Of a DNA stretch of 10,624 nucleotides, positions 1 through 7,611 are shown in pieces. Each line of letters starts with the position of its first letter. The first letter of the stretch is position 1. The stretch lies in NCBI GenBank assembly GCA_036009045.1, contig DASYML010000010.1, forward strand, positions 1 through 10,624. The letters run 5' to 3'. The notes below the pieces were generated by a model that was given only the letters and a program-made list of their open reading frames with translations, ran no database searches and was not told the origin of the DNA. The translations under genes and the position numbers were made by a program. The DNA comes from DASYML01 sp036009045. Lineage in GTDB: Bacteria > Acidobacteriota > Blastocatellia > Pyrinomonadales > Pyrinomonadaceae.

Positions 1-1
1 G

Positions 2-946
2 TTTGATCGTAGTCGTGCCGAGCGGCATCGCATTCCGGTGGACGATGCGTGGCGGATTCCCTGGGGCGGACGTGGCAGGCCCGAACGCGGGTTGGACCAA
101 CTGGGCAGCCTCGGCGGCGGCAATCACTTTATAGAGTTGCAGCGCGCGGAGGATACCGGGACGCTCTTCGTGCAGGTCCACACGGGCAGCCGTGGGTTCG
201 GTCATGGGCTGGCGACAAACTATTTCGAGTTGGCCCGCGAAGAGAGACCCGAAGCGATGACCGATATTGATCTGGGCTACTTCACGCCGGACTCGAAACA
301 TTACAGGGATTACCTCAACGCGGTCGCGGCGGGCGGCAACTTCGCCATCCTTAATCGCTTAATCATCTTTGAGCAGGTGGCCGAAGCCTTCCGCGAAGTT
401 TTCGGCGCGCAGCTTGAATTGATTTACGAGATCAGTCATAACTTGGTCCAGCGTGAATGGCATCCTGAGTTTGGCGAAGTGTGGGTCCATCGCAAGGGTG
501 CGACGCGCGCCTTCCCGGCGGGGCATCCGTATCTCAAAGGCACGTTCTGGGAAGAGGTGGGCCATCCGGTGCTGATTCCCGGAAGCAATAAAGACTACAG
601 CTATATTCTGCGCCCGTTGGCGGGCGCGGTGAAGAGCGGTTTTTCCGTCAATCACGGCGCGGGCCGCAGGCTCTCGCGAGGCGAAGCAACGCGCACACTC
701 TCGCAAAGAACGATTGATGATGAGTACAGGGCCGCCGGGATTCTGGTCAACATGGACGGGCGCGTGCCGCTTGATGAAGCCGCGCCCGCTTACAAATCAT
801 CAGAGGAAGTCGTCCGCGCGGTCACGGAAGCGGGCCTCGCAGAAGTCCAGCACAAGCTCTGGCCGCTCGCCTCGCTCAAAGGCACGGACGCGGGCAAAGG
901 GAAAAGAAGAAAAAGAGACGGGAAGAAATCGAACAAGCATCATTAA
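2..946 (+). CDS. rtcB: RtcB-type RNA-splicing ligase, 3' part (5' end outside window)
   Basis: RtcB joins RNA ends carrying 2',3'-cyclic phosphate or 3'-phosphate to 5'-OH ends, using GTP and Mn2+, in tRNA splicing or RNA repair. The frame is open to the left edge, so the start is missing; about 314 residues remain of a family that is usually about 400-480 long. Numbered from the GTG at base 38 (an internal valine codon), the fragment shows GSLGGGNHF (H30), the VHTGSRG block (H48), SHN (H134), VHRKGAT (150-156) and SVNHGAGR with H206. From family knowledge H30, H48 and H134 are metal ligands and H206 is the histidine that carries GMP. The Asp/Cys metal ligands would lie upstream of the window. 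PGSNKD at 181-186 departs from the usual PGSM-type loop. The C-terminus is a lysine/arginine-rich tail (288-302). The TAA stop abuts a palindrome. Family assignment is very secure. Confidence 0.96.
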   Translation, partial: FDRSRAERHRIPVDDAWRIPWGGRGRPERGLDQLGSLGGGNHFIELQRAEDTGTLFVQVHTGSRGFGHGLATNYFELAREERPEAMTDIDLGYFTPDSKHYRDYLNAVAAGGNFAILNRLIIFEQVAEAFREVFGAQLELIYEISHNLVQREWHPEFGEVWVHRKGATRAFPAGHPYLKGTFWEEVGHPVLIPGSNKDYSYILRPLAGAVKSGFSVNHGAGRRLSRGEATRTLSQRTIDDEYRAAGILVNMDGRVPLDEAAPAYKSSEEVVRAVTEAGLAEVQHKLWPLASLKGTDAGKGKRRKRDGKKSNKHH

Positions 947-1019
947 GAGTCTGGAGTCTGGAGTCAAGAACAAAACTCTTCCGCTTCTTGACTCTTGGCT
1001 CCAGATTCTGGACTCTGGA
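946..1019. repeat. Heptad-unit palindrome A, 3' of rtcB
   Basis: The left arm (946-970) reads as TCTGGAG, TCTGGAG, TCAAGAA after a short lead. The right arm (985-1019), read on the minus strand, gives TCCAGAG, TCCAGAA, TCTGGAG, CCAAGAG, TCAAGAA. Both arms therefore follow a 7-nt period and pair imperfectly around a loop of about 14 nt; the loop-proximal 10 bp match perfectly. It starts on the last base of the rtcB stop codon. Discounting the MITE, it also lay about 6 nt from the stop of the convergent reductase gene. Position suggests a shared 3'-end or terminator structure; there is no clear U-tract. Confidence 0.75.
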
Positions 1020-1029
1020 CTTATTCTAA

Positions 1030-1306
1030 CGTGAGTTCGACGTAAGGCAGAACACACCCTTCAAGCTTATCCACGACAGTGGATACATATGAGAGCCGGG
1101 GGCAAGCTCGTAGAGCGTCGCCCACGGTGACTGGTCCAGAATACAAACCGACCCTGTAAGGGTCGCACACTCAAAGTTGAGGTGCGACCCCTTCAGGGTC
1201 GAATGGTGTGGTGATGAGCGTACCGGGGGCACTGCCCCCGGCTCTCACATTCAGCCCTTTCAGGGCACAGATGGCTTGTCAGTCAGCCTCTGACATCGAA
1301 CTCACG
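1030..1306. mobile_element. MITE-like non-autonomous element (277 bp)
   Basis: The ends are CGTGAGTTCGA (1030-1040) and its exact reverse complement (1296-1306). Similarity continues inward to about 15 of 17 positions. The flanks are identical 9 bp direct repeats, TTATTCTAA, at 1021-1029 and 1307-1315, as expected of a target-site duplication. There is no transposase gene; the interior is a set of nested palindromes: 1069-1084, 1090-1104 pairing with 1233-1247, 1149-1201, 1223-1241 and 1254-1266. The right-hand duplication contains the TAG stop of the minus-strand reductase gene (1312-1314), so insertion left that protein intact. A MITE mobilised in trans by a full-length transposon elsewhere is the best reading. 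I cannot name the parent family. The short open frames inside are not convincing genes. Confidence 0.8.
1149..1201. repeat. Strong internal hairpin of the MITE
   Basis: Arms 1149-1168 and 1182-1201 are reverse complements except for two or three central positions, with a 13 nt loop. Each arm itself contains a smaller palindrome of the form ACCCTGTAAGGGT or ACCCCTTCAGGGT. A second compact hairpin follows at 1223-1241 (nine pairs around a single base). Such GC-rich nested hairpins resemble REP-type units, but no transposase of that class is present here. Confidence 0.65.
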
Positions 1307-1311
1307 TTATT

Positions 1312-3570
1312 CTAAGAATGATGAGTTAAGTAACGCTGTTTGATGGTCTCTTGAATGACGGGAATCTGGCGTTCGTGGAAATATCTGTCGAGCGCGTTTT
1401 CCAGTGAGGGCATGAGGGCGGCGCGTTCGCTGCCGAGCACTGTGTAGAGCGGGCGTGGTGCGCTCAGATTGAGTTCGAGGGTCTTGCGCGCCAGGACACG
1501 GGCGGGGTCCAGGCCCGCGCGCTCCGCCACCGTGCGAGCCAGTTGTGCCCAGGTCATCGCGCCGCTGTTGGCTAAATGCCAGATGCCGCGCTCGCCGTCA
1601 ATTAAGAGGTCCAGGCTCGTGTGAACGAGGTCGGGGACGTAGGTCGGCGAGATGAACGCATCATCAGCCACGATGAAGTTTTCGCTTGAAGAGAGCGTGC
1701 GTAAACAGACTGTGATGAAGTTGTATTCGTCCCACGGACCGAAGAAGGCGCTGGTCCGCACGACGAGCGCAGATGGTAGTTCATTCAAGACAAGCTGTTC
1801 AGCCGAGACCTTGCTCAGTCCGTAGACGTTAAGCGGCGCGCAATCATCACTCTCCACATAGGGCAGGCCCTTCTGACCATCGAAGACGAGGTCCGAAGAG
1901 AAGGTCAGTAATCTTATCCCAGAACGGGCGCAGGCGGCGGCCAGCAGCGCAGGCCCTAAAGCATTCTCTCTGTGACAACGTTCCGGCTCGCTCTCCGCCG
2001 CGTCCACGCGCACATAGCCCGCCGCGTTGATGATGGCCCAGGGTTCAAACTCCGCGAGCGTCTTTTCGATAGACGCGGCATCCGTGATGTCCATCTCCTG
2101 CCTCGTCAGCAGCCTGTAAGAGATGCCTCTGCCCTCGCACAGACGCGCGAAAGCTCTGCCCAGCGTGCCGGTCGCACCTGTGATTAAAACGGGGCGCGTG
2201 CCTGCTCCCTTCATATCAACACCTCGCACGAGAGAGACAGTGTCCTGCGTGCGACGACGCACGGGCGGGTAGATTAACCTATCCAGCCGACGCCACCAGC
2301 CCGGCGTGTCCAGCACAGGATGATCGTAATCGCGCCCGTGCGCCAGTTCGCGCAGCATGTGGGCCAACGCGGTCGGACGCGGAGACGTTGTCCCGCGACA
2401 ATCGAAGACGCCCGGTTCATAGTGGCCTTCCAGGCGCGTCAGCAGGCTGTCCCAATCAGACACGCCGAGAAGCGACCAGGCCGTTACCGCGCGTATCAAG
2501 ACACCCTCTCGCAGGAGTCCCCTGGCGGCGTCCCAAACTTCCTTCATCCAGCGCAGTTGTTCTTCGCGCGTGCAGCCCAGATGAACTTCCGTCACGGCAA
2601 TCGGCAATCCGTAGCGTTCCCACGTTTCCCTGAGTAGCGCGCGCGGTCCCGCAGGGCCTTCCGTGCAAACGCGCACGGCCTCCACGTCCGCGTAGGCGTG
2701 ACGGCCATTGCCTCCATGCAAGCGCGCGGGATAACGATTGAGACGATGGTCCAGGAATCTTTCGCTGGTCAGATAGTGATTGATACCGATGATGTCCGGC
2801 GGACAACTGTTCAAGCCGAACCACTCAAGCTCATCCTCGCTGAGACCTATGCCGCACAGGTAGCGCCATAGCGGATGCTCTCGATTGATGCGGCCCGCGA
2901 GCAGGTCGTAAGTGAGCCAGCGCCGCTCGTTCTCAAACTCGGCTTGATAAGAGAGCGTCGGCGTGCTGAAAGTCTTCCCCAAATCTTCCGTCTGGACCAA
3001 TTTTGCGGCGGGCTGAATTTCTCGGATAGCGCGCATCGCCAGCACGATGCCGCGACACTGCGTGAGCATCGCGCGCGTAAACGTCAGGTCGTCTCTCCCG
3101 TGCGGATACCAGTGGCCGTAGAGGCCGCTGAAGCGAGCCGTCGTCAAGGGTTCGTTGACGGGCGTGTAGGCATCCACCCACGGATAACGCGTGGCGACCG
3201 CGTGCGCGTATCGCGCGAGTTTGTCGGGGAAGGCAGGGTCAACAAGGCTCGTGTCACGCGGGCCGCTGCCGTGGTGGACCAGCCCGACGATAGGCCGTAT
3301 CTCCAACTCACGAAGACGCTCAAGGCGTTCGTCTGGCCAGGACCAATTCGCAGACTGATGGCCGTGAGGCGCGACGCGTTCCCATAAGACAGGGTAACGC
3401 AGGGCGCGCACGCCGAGGCTGGCGAAGTGGTCCAGGTCATGCGCGCGCCCTGCGTGCCCGTTTAATTCGAGTTGATCGAAATACTGCTCGCCAACCCGAT
3501 TAACTGTACATTCCACTCCGCCCCACAATTCAATCTGGGGGGCGAGCTTCGGCTCTACAGGCATAGACAT
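1312..3570 (-). CDS. Bifunctional fusion: GH1-like glycoside hydrolase domain + RmlD-type dTDP-4-dehydrorhamnose reductase domain
   Basis: This is a 752-residue two-domain protein. Residues about 10-420 form a family-1-like glycosidase barrel. TPVNEP carries the probable acid/base E140 and AVTEVH the probable nucleophile E328. The 188-residue spacing matches GH1 enzymes, although the usual TENG is TEVH here. After a basic linker (430-455), residues about 458-745 are an extended short-chain dehydrogenase of RmlD type: GATGTLG NAD(P) loop (465-471), SSD (558-560), YGLSK catalytic Tyr583/Lys587, and an SPTYVPDL block near 641. RmlD reduces dTDP-4-keto-rhamnose to dTDP-rhamnose; the actual substrate here is unknown. 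It is the last gene of the glycan operon, 21 bp after glf. The annotated ATG touches its GGAAAGG; Met3 (3562-3564) has better spacing (6 nt) and may be the true start. No signal peptide is seen, so it is probably cytoplasmic. Confidence 0.9.
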   Translation of the reverse strand: MSMPVEPKLAPQIELWGGVECTVNRVGEQYFDQLELNGHAGRAHDLDHFASLGVRALRYPVLWERVAPHGHQSANWSWPDERLERLRELEIRPIVGLVHHGSGPRDTSLVDPAFPDKLARYAHAVATRYPWVDAYTPVNEPLTTARFSGLYGHWYPHGRDDLTFTRAMLTQCRGIVLAMRAIREIQPAAKLVQTEDLGKTFSTPTLSYQAEFENERRWLTYDLLAGRINREHPLWRYLCGIGLSEDELEWFGLNSCPPDIIGINHYLTSERFLDHRLNRYPARLHGGNGRHAYADVEAVRVCTEGPAGPRALLRETWERYGLPIAVTEVHLGCTREEQLRWMKEVWDAARGLLREGVLIRAVTAWSLLGVSDWDSLLTRLEGHYEPGVFDCRGTTSPRPTALAHMLRELAHGRDYDHPVLDTPGWWRRLDRLIYPPVRRRTQDTVSLVRGVDMKGAGTRPVLITGATGTLGRAFARLCEGRGISYRLLTRQEMDITDAASIEKTLAEFEPWAIINAAGYVRVDAAESEPERCHRENALGPALLAAACARSGIRLLTFSSDLVFDGQKGLPYVESDDCAPLNVYGLSKVSAEQLVLNELPSALVVRTSAFFGPWDEYNFITVCLRTLSSSENFIVADDAFISPTYVPDLVHTSLDLLIDGERGIWHLANSGAMTWAQLARTVAERAGLDPARVLARKTLELNLSAPRPLYTVLGSERAALMPSLENALDRYFHERQIPVIQETIKQRYLTHHS

Positions 3571-3577
3571 CCTTTCC
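3571..3577 (-). promoter_or_regulatory. Ribosome binding site that questions the start of the fusion gene
   Basis: GGAAAGG on the minus strand lies directly against the first ATG (3568-3570) but 6 nt from the ATG at 3562-3564. The second spacing is the normal one, so translation may begin two codons later. Confidence 0.5.
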
Positions 3578-3591
3578 GGGTGTCAGAACTC

Positions 3592-4773
3592 CTATCGAGT
3601 CGTTAATTCGATTTCTCTGGAGAGAACGGTGCTCAGAGCTTTCGTTTCGTGGCCTTGACCATTGCCGTTCAACGATTCGGCGCGCTTCCTGCCGCTCATC
3701 TTTGAGAAGACGGTCAGGGCCTGGGCCACTATCTGATCCATGTTGTAATACTTGTACGTCGCCAGTCTGCCGACGAAATAAACGCCCTGCGTCGAGTCCG
3801 CCAACGTCTTGTATTTGGTATAAATTTCCGCGTTCTCCTTGCGCGGCACAGGATAGTAGGGGTCGCCCTCCGCGCGCGGAAATTCATAAACGATGCTGGT
3901 CTGCTTGTGTTCCTGCCCGCTCAAGTATTTGAACTCCGTGATGCGCGTATAAAGCTGCTCGTTCGGATAGTTGACGACCGGAGCAGACTGAAAAACTTCC
4001 TGGTTGAGCGTCTCGTGTTTGAACTCCAGAGAGCGATACGGCAGCTTGCCGTAACGATAATCGAAGAACGCATCAACCGGCCCCGTGTAGACCATCTCAC
4101 GATAGGGAATCATGCCCTCCACGTCGCGGTAATCGCAGTTGAGCATGATCTTGATGTTCGGGTGGTCCAGCATGTTCTCGAACATACGCGTATAGCCATG
4201 CAAGGGCATCGCCTGGTAAGTGTCCGTGAAATAACGGTCGTCGCGGTTGGTGCGGGTCGGCACGCGCGCCGTCACACTCGCATCAAGTTCCGAAGGGTCC
4301 AGGCCCCACTGCTTGCGCGTGTAGTTGCGGAAGAACTTTTCGTAAAGTTCCTTTCCCACCTTGCTGATGACGACATCTTCGGAGGTGCGAATCTGCTCGC
4401 GCGGCTCGGCTACAGAAGCGAAAAACTCTTCGACCTGGAAAGAGGTCAGATTCAGTCCGTAAAGCTTGTTAATCGTATCTAAATTAATCGGAATGGGCAC
4501 GAGCATCCCGTCCACGGAGGCGAGCACGCGGTGCTGGTACGAGCGCCACTCCGTGAATCTTGAGAGATACTCGAAGACTTCGCGCGAGTTGGTATGAAAG
4601 ATGTGCGGCCCGTACTTATGGACCAGTATTCCCGCGTCGTTGTAATGATCATAAGCGTTGCCGCCGATGTGCGGGCGCTTATCGCAGATCAAAACCTGCT
4701 TACCCGAACTCGCCAGCCGCTCGGCCAGCACGCTTCCGGCGAAACCCGCCCCGACAATTAAATAATCGAACAT
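3592..4773 (-). CDS. glf: UDP-galactopyranose mutase
   Basis: Flavoenzyme that converts UDP-galactopyranose to UDP-galactofuranose, the donor for galactofuranose-containing surface glycans; cytoplasmic and dependent on reduced FAD. The 393-residue length is normal for bacterial Glf. Visible signatures are the FAD-binding GAGFAG (8-13), the RPHIGGNAYD block (33-42), HKYGPHIFHT (52-61), KQWG with the substrate-stacking Trp156, VPTRTNRDDRYF (171-182), TRITEFK (276-282) and the C-terminal GRLATYKYYNMDQ (335-347). The last 30 or so residues (361-393) are a variable tail. It lies 23 bp after the glycosyltransferase gene and 21 bp before the hydrolase-reductase fusion, so the three are almost certainly co-transcribed. 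A galE fragment at the right edge could supply UDP-galactose. Assignment is very secure. Confidence 0.97.
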   Translation of the reverse strand: MFDYLIVGAGFAGSVLAERLASSGKQVLICDKRPHIGGNAYDHYNDAGILVHKYGPHIFHTNSREVFEYLSRFTEWRSYQHRVLASVDGMLVPIPINLDTINKLYGLNLTSFQVEEFFASVAEPREQIRTSEDVVISKVGKELYEKFFRNYTRKQWGLDPSELDASVTARVPTRTNRDDRYFTDTYQAMPLHGYTRMFENMLDHPNIKIMLNCDYRDVEGMIPYREMVYTGPVDAFFDYRYGKLPYRSLEFKHETLNQEVFQSAPVVNYPNEQLYTRITEFKYLSGQEHKQTSIVYEFPRAEGDPYYPVPRKENAEIYTKYKTLADSTQGVYFVGRLATYKYYNMDQIVAQALTVFSKMSGRKRAESLNGNGQGHETKALSTVLSREIELTTR

Positions 4774-4796
4774 CTTATCTTCCCCCTCTGCTCACT

Positions 4797-6191
4797 CTAA
4801 TTCCGAACCGCCACACGATTAGCTCCCGCCGCCGCCGCGACCGCGCGTCCGCCGATGGCTGTCTGTGGCGCGCTACTCTCCTGCGATGCGCTCGCAGCCG
4901 CGCGACGAGACGCGACTGCCTCTTCTATCAATTCACGCATCTCTTCCCACGTACGGTCCCAGGAAGTCTGGGCCAGAAATGCATCAACGCGTCGCACATG
5001 TGTCTTGAGGTCATCCTTCATCGCGGACTCGACCGCGCCCGCGAAGTCTTCCACGGAATCAGCGATGCGGACCAGCTTCAACTGCTCGTAGGGACGAATG
5101 ACATCACGAATCGAAGTCGAGACGACGGGCTTGCCTGCCGCCAGGTATTCTGGAGTCTTCGTCGGGCTGATGAAGCGCGTTGATTCGTTGCGCGCGAAGG
5201 TGAGCAGCGCGACATCCCAACCCGCCAGGTAAGCTGGCAGTTCTGTGTAAGACTTGCCTCCCAGGTAATGTATGTTCTCGCGGCGCGGCAAGTCTGCTTC
5301 GTTAATCTTGACGACTGGTCCAATAATGACGAGATGCCAGTCGGGCCTTGCCTCCGCCAGACCTTTGATGAGTTCGATGTCCAGGCGTTCATCAATCACG
5401 CCGAAGAATCCGAGGCGCGGGTGCGGGATGTCTTTTTGGTCCACAGGGTCTTCCGTTATCTTCCTCGCCTGCGCGAAGTGCTTGACATCTATGCTTGACG
5501 GAAAGGCGTGGACGCTTCTGTGCTGCTTGCGCTTGAATTCATAGAGGCTCTGCCCGCCCGTGAAGACGAGGTCCGCGCGGTTGAAGAGTTCCGCCTCGTG
5601 AAACCTGAGCGCGGGCGGCGCGCCCTTGAAAGCGGAGAGTTCGTCCATGCAATCATAGACGACCGCGACCGGCTCCAGGTGACGCGTGAAGCTCATCGCC
5701 ATCGGCGTGTAATACCAGAGAATGTGCTCGCGTATACGATGGTCTTTGAAGAGACCATCAACCAATTCTTGCAGCACGGCATCACGCGTCGCGTCGCCAG
5801 TCCCGTGCGTCAGATGCGGGACGACGACGTGCAGTCCTTCTTCGCCCTGGCTGACATCCATACGAATTGGACCATCATCGAAGACAGGCTCTTCGATAAA
5901 GAAGACGCGGCGCTCTTTGGCGCAACGGCTGAAGAGATGCTGCGGCCTTTGGTAGACGAAGTTCCAGCGCAGGTGTGAGAGGCAAACCAGATCGGGCGCA
6001 CCCGGAAGCGAATCCATCCATGATTCAAACTCGCTGCTGCGGTTCAGGTCATCCGTCAACTTCGACGCGCCGCGTTTGCCTGTGCGCTTGGTTTTCAGCG
6101 AGACGACCTCGGCCTTGCTCTGCAAATTATTATTGCGAGTAGTTCTCTTCACGCTTGATTTAACTTCGCCCTGTTTTTTAATGCTGCTCAT
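4797..6191 (-). CDS. GT-B fold glycosyltransferase (GT4-like, TuaH-type)
   Basis: A 464-residue protein expected to transfer a sugar from a nucleotide donor onto a cell-surface glycan; donor and acceptor cannot be read from the sequence. After a strongly basic, probably disordered N-terminus (1-45), LSHLRWNFVYQRPQH (71-85) is typical of the TuaH-like group. YDCMDE follows at 179-184. The second Rossmann half begins near RLGFFGVID (259-267), and the donor-binding region includes SPTKTPEYLAAGKPVV (342-357), which carries the conserved Glu348. The C-terminus (about 430-460) is alanine-rich and low-complexity. No membrane segment is evident. First gene of the operon with glf; that context points to a galactofuranosyl- or related transferase, but this is inference. 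The start is supported by AAGGAAGG at 6198-6205, 6 nt upstream. Confidence 0.88.
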   Translation of the reverse strand: MSSIKKQGEVKSSVKRTTRNNNLQSKAEVVSLKTKRTGKRGASKLTDDLNRSSEFESWMDSLPGAPDLVCLSHLRWNFVYQRPQHLFSRCAKERRVFFIEEPVFDDGPIRMDVSQGEEGLHVVVPHLTHGTGDATRDAVLQELVDGLFKDHRIREHILWYYTPMAMSFTRHLEPVAVVYDCMDELSAFKGAPPALRFHEAELFNRADLVFTGGQSLYEFKRKQHRSVHAFPSSIDVKHFAQARKITEDPVDQKDIPHPRLGFFGVIDERLDIELIKGLAEARPDWHLVIIGPVVKINEADLPRRENIHYLGGKSYTELPAYLAGWDVALLTFARNESTRFISPTKTPEYLAAGKPVVSTSIRDVIRPYEQLKLVRIADSVEDFAGAVESAMKDDLKTHVRRVDAFLAQTSWDRTWEEMRELIEEAVASRRAAASASQESSAPQTAIGGRAVAAAAGANRVAVRN

Positions 6192-7050
6192 CGTTTACCT
6201 TCCTTCAACTTTCATAGTTGTTGATGTCAAGTCTTAGCCTTCACTTATCGAGCGCGCATCTCTCTTTCGCTCTCAAAAAAACTCTCCCGGCCTTTATCCT
6301 CCAACGCTCATCTAAATGGTTGACCCTCTCACTGGTGGTCCAACGATACAGTCCAGGCATCGCAAGGAGACAGTCAGACTGTCGCTTCACATACTTTCTA
6401 CAAACTCAAGATCGCCGAGTAGTGCTCGCTACGCGTCTGAGTCTTCAAAGCTCCGGCATGAGTCGCTTGTGACTGTGATCCAGGCAGTCATGCACAGTCG
6501 CCGGTAGCTTCAAGAAAAGAAGCCGAACGGGCTTAATGGTCCAACAATCAAGCCGCCTGCTCGAACGCTGTGAGCAGGGCTTGAAACTAAGCAGATACGG
6601 GTCCAGTTCTTCTATGTTCATGTACTTTAACAATACTTCATGCGTTAACCGTCACGAATGTCTGCAATAACCGTGCCTGGAATAATTTTAAAATCTATGC
6701 GCCAGCACGAATCTTCCAAGCGCGCCGCACACCTGCCGTGTGCAAAAACCATACGATTGAGCGACGACTCAAAAAGGAATTCTCTTCAAGGGCGCGAGAT
6801 GGATTGAGGAACAATCACCGGAGGCGTGAGAACTGTTGATAGAGACTCACTTTAATGAACGCATCAGTTTCGCTCTGTCTCGCGCCTCACCCACAACGGG
6901 CGGGAAGAAACCAATGCCCTCGACTCTCAGGCAACGCACACGTTAATTGCGAGATGAACCAATCTCACCATCAGAACCAAATAAACACTATCGGGGGTTA
7001 TGCGCTTAATGTAACAGGTGTAAAGACTAACGTCTGTACGAAGACGTACG
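6192..7050. other. Long intergenic region without a convincing gene (leader/promoter DNA)
   Basis: About 860 bp in which no open frame has both a ribosome binding site and recognisable protein character. It contains small palindromes at 6369-6383 (GACAGTC-A-GACTGTC), 6557-6577 (CTGCTC...GAGCAG), 6727-6743 (GCACAC...GTGTGC) and 6756-6771, and two copies of TGGTCCA (6336, 6537). AT-rich DNA near 6670-6700 includes a weak minus-strand pair, TTGGAA and TAGATT 16 nt apart. If this is a promoter, the glycan operon would have a leader of about 470 nt. I see no known riboswitch, tRNA or terminator. Confidence 0.5.
6198..6205 (-). promoter_or_regulatory. Shine-Dalgarno site of the glycosyltransferase gene
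   Basis: AAGGAAGG on the minus strand ends 6 nt before the ATG at 6191. It fixes the start of the 464-residue frame, including the basic N-terminal tail. Confidence 0.7.
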
Positions 7051-7153
7051 AAAAGCAAGGATGAACTAGGAAGACGGAAGCATGAAAGACAAACTATTCA
7101 TCTTGAATAGCCAATCTCTCATCCTTCATCCTTCTGCCTTCATCCTTGCTTTT
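7051..7153. repeat. Heptad-unit palindrome B, overlapping the 3' end of the LigD-type gene
   Basis: The base of the stem is a perfect 15 bp inverted repeat (7051-7065 with 7139-7153) that begins AAAAGC and ends GCTTTT. Inward, both arms keep a 7-nt period. The left arm runs GGATGAA, CTAGGAA, GACGGAA, GCATGAA, AGACAAA. The right arm, read on the minus strand, runs GGATGAA, GGCAGAA, GGATGAA, GGATGAG. The apex is a separate perfect hairpin, CTATTCA-TCT-TGAATAG. The A4/T4 base of the stem resembles a bidirectional terminator. The last codons of the minus-strand phosphoesterase gene lie inside the right arm. Confidence 0.75.
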
Positions 7154-7583
7154 CCGCGATGTGGCCTGTGAGGGCGAATTCATCAACGGTCTTTTGCAGG
7201 AGCCAGAGTTGCTTGTTGCCCTGAGTGCGACCCTTCATCTTGAAGAGACGCCAGAGGCCGCGCAGTCGTTTTCCATGAAGCTCGAACTTTAACGCGCCCT
7301 GCTCCCATGCTTCGAGCGCGTCGCCGCTTTTGATACTGAACGTGCCCTCATCCCAGCGATAGACCATGCCCGCGCCGTAACTGCCTTCGGCTATCTCTCC
7401 GGCGAAAGAGTAATAAGAGAGCGGGTGGTCCGGGACCTGTACAGCCAATCGCTTCAATGCGGGATCGAGCGATGGCCCTTTCGGCACTGACCAGCTTTTC
7501 AGCACCCCGCCGATCTCCAGGCGAAAGTCCCAGTGAAGAACGCTCGCGTGATGTTCATGGACCACAAACCGCTGTCTGCCCAT
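7140..7583 (-). CDS. Stand-alone LigD-type DNA 3'-phosphoesterase domain
   Basis: A 147-residue protein equal to the phosphoesterase module that usually sits at the N-terminus of LigD, the NHEJ ligase. In that family it removes 3'-phosphates or 3'-ribonucleotides so that ends can be sealed. Aligned by motif with the Pseudomonas LigD module, the metal/phosphate-binding residues are all present: H11, H17, D19 and R21 in EHHASVLHWDFRLE, then H53 and Y57 in PDHPLSYYS. VPKGPS and GSYGAG are further family blocks. The ligase and polymerase domains are absent and neither Ku nor LigD is in the window. A modest GAGG lies 6 nt before the ATG. The frame stays open upstream but the small gene ahead ends 28 bp away, suggesting co-transcription. 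The C-terminal EKQG is encoded by the arm of palindrome B. Confidence 0.9.
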   Translation of the reverse strand: MGRQRFVVHEHHASVLHWDFRLEIGGVLKSWSVPKGPSLDPALKRLAVQVPDHPLSYYSFAGEIAEGSYGAGMVYRWDEGTFSIKSGDALEAWEQGALKFELHGKRLRGLWRLFKMKGRTQGNKQLWLLQKTVDEFALTGHIAEKQG

Positions 7584-7611
7584 CTCTCGCCTCGCTTTCT
7601 CTGTGGTCCAA

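Noticed and set aside
946..1019. Classical intrinsic terminator for rtcB
   Set aside because: The hairpin is imperfect and no run of T follows it; I list it as a palindrome with a possible 3'-end role instead.
1026..1232. Minus-strand open frame inside the MITE
   Set aside because: It runs through nested hairpins and a terminal repeat, has no ribosome binding site and resembles no transposase.
3907..4482. Long plus-strand open frame (191 residues) opposite glf, and similar frames opposite the other genes
   Set aside because: Antisense shadow frames are expected in GC-rich genes; the minus-strand proteins are clear family members.
6445..6633. Minus-strand open frame of about 60 residues (MNIEELDPY start)
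   Set aside because: No Shine-Dalgarno site upstream and no family resemblance; it may be a remnant, but the sequence alone does not support a gene.
6720..6785. Possible c-di-GMP (GEMM) riboswitch, suggested by GTGTGCAAAAACC
   Set aside because: The second stem, the tetraloop-receptor and the GGGACGCAAAGC-type conserved core are missing, and no gene follows on that strand.
6855..7064. Plus-strand open frame of 69 residues in the long intergenic region
   Set aside because: No ribosome binding site before the ATG and no recognisable protein features; its end is created by the inverted arm of palindrome B.
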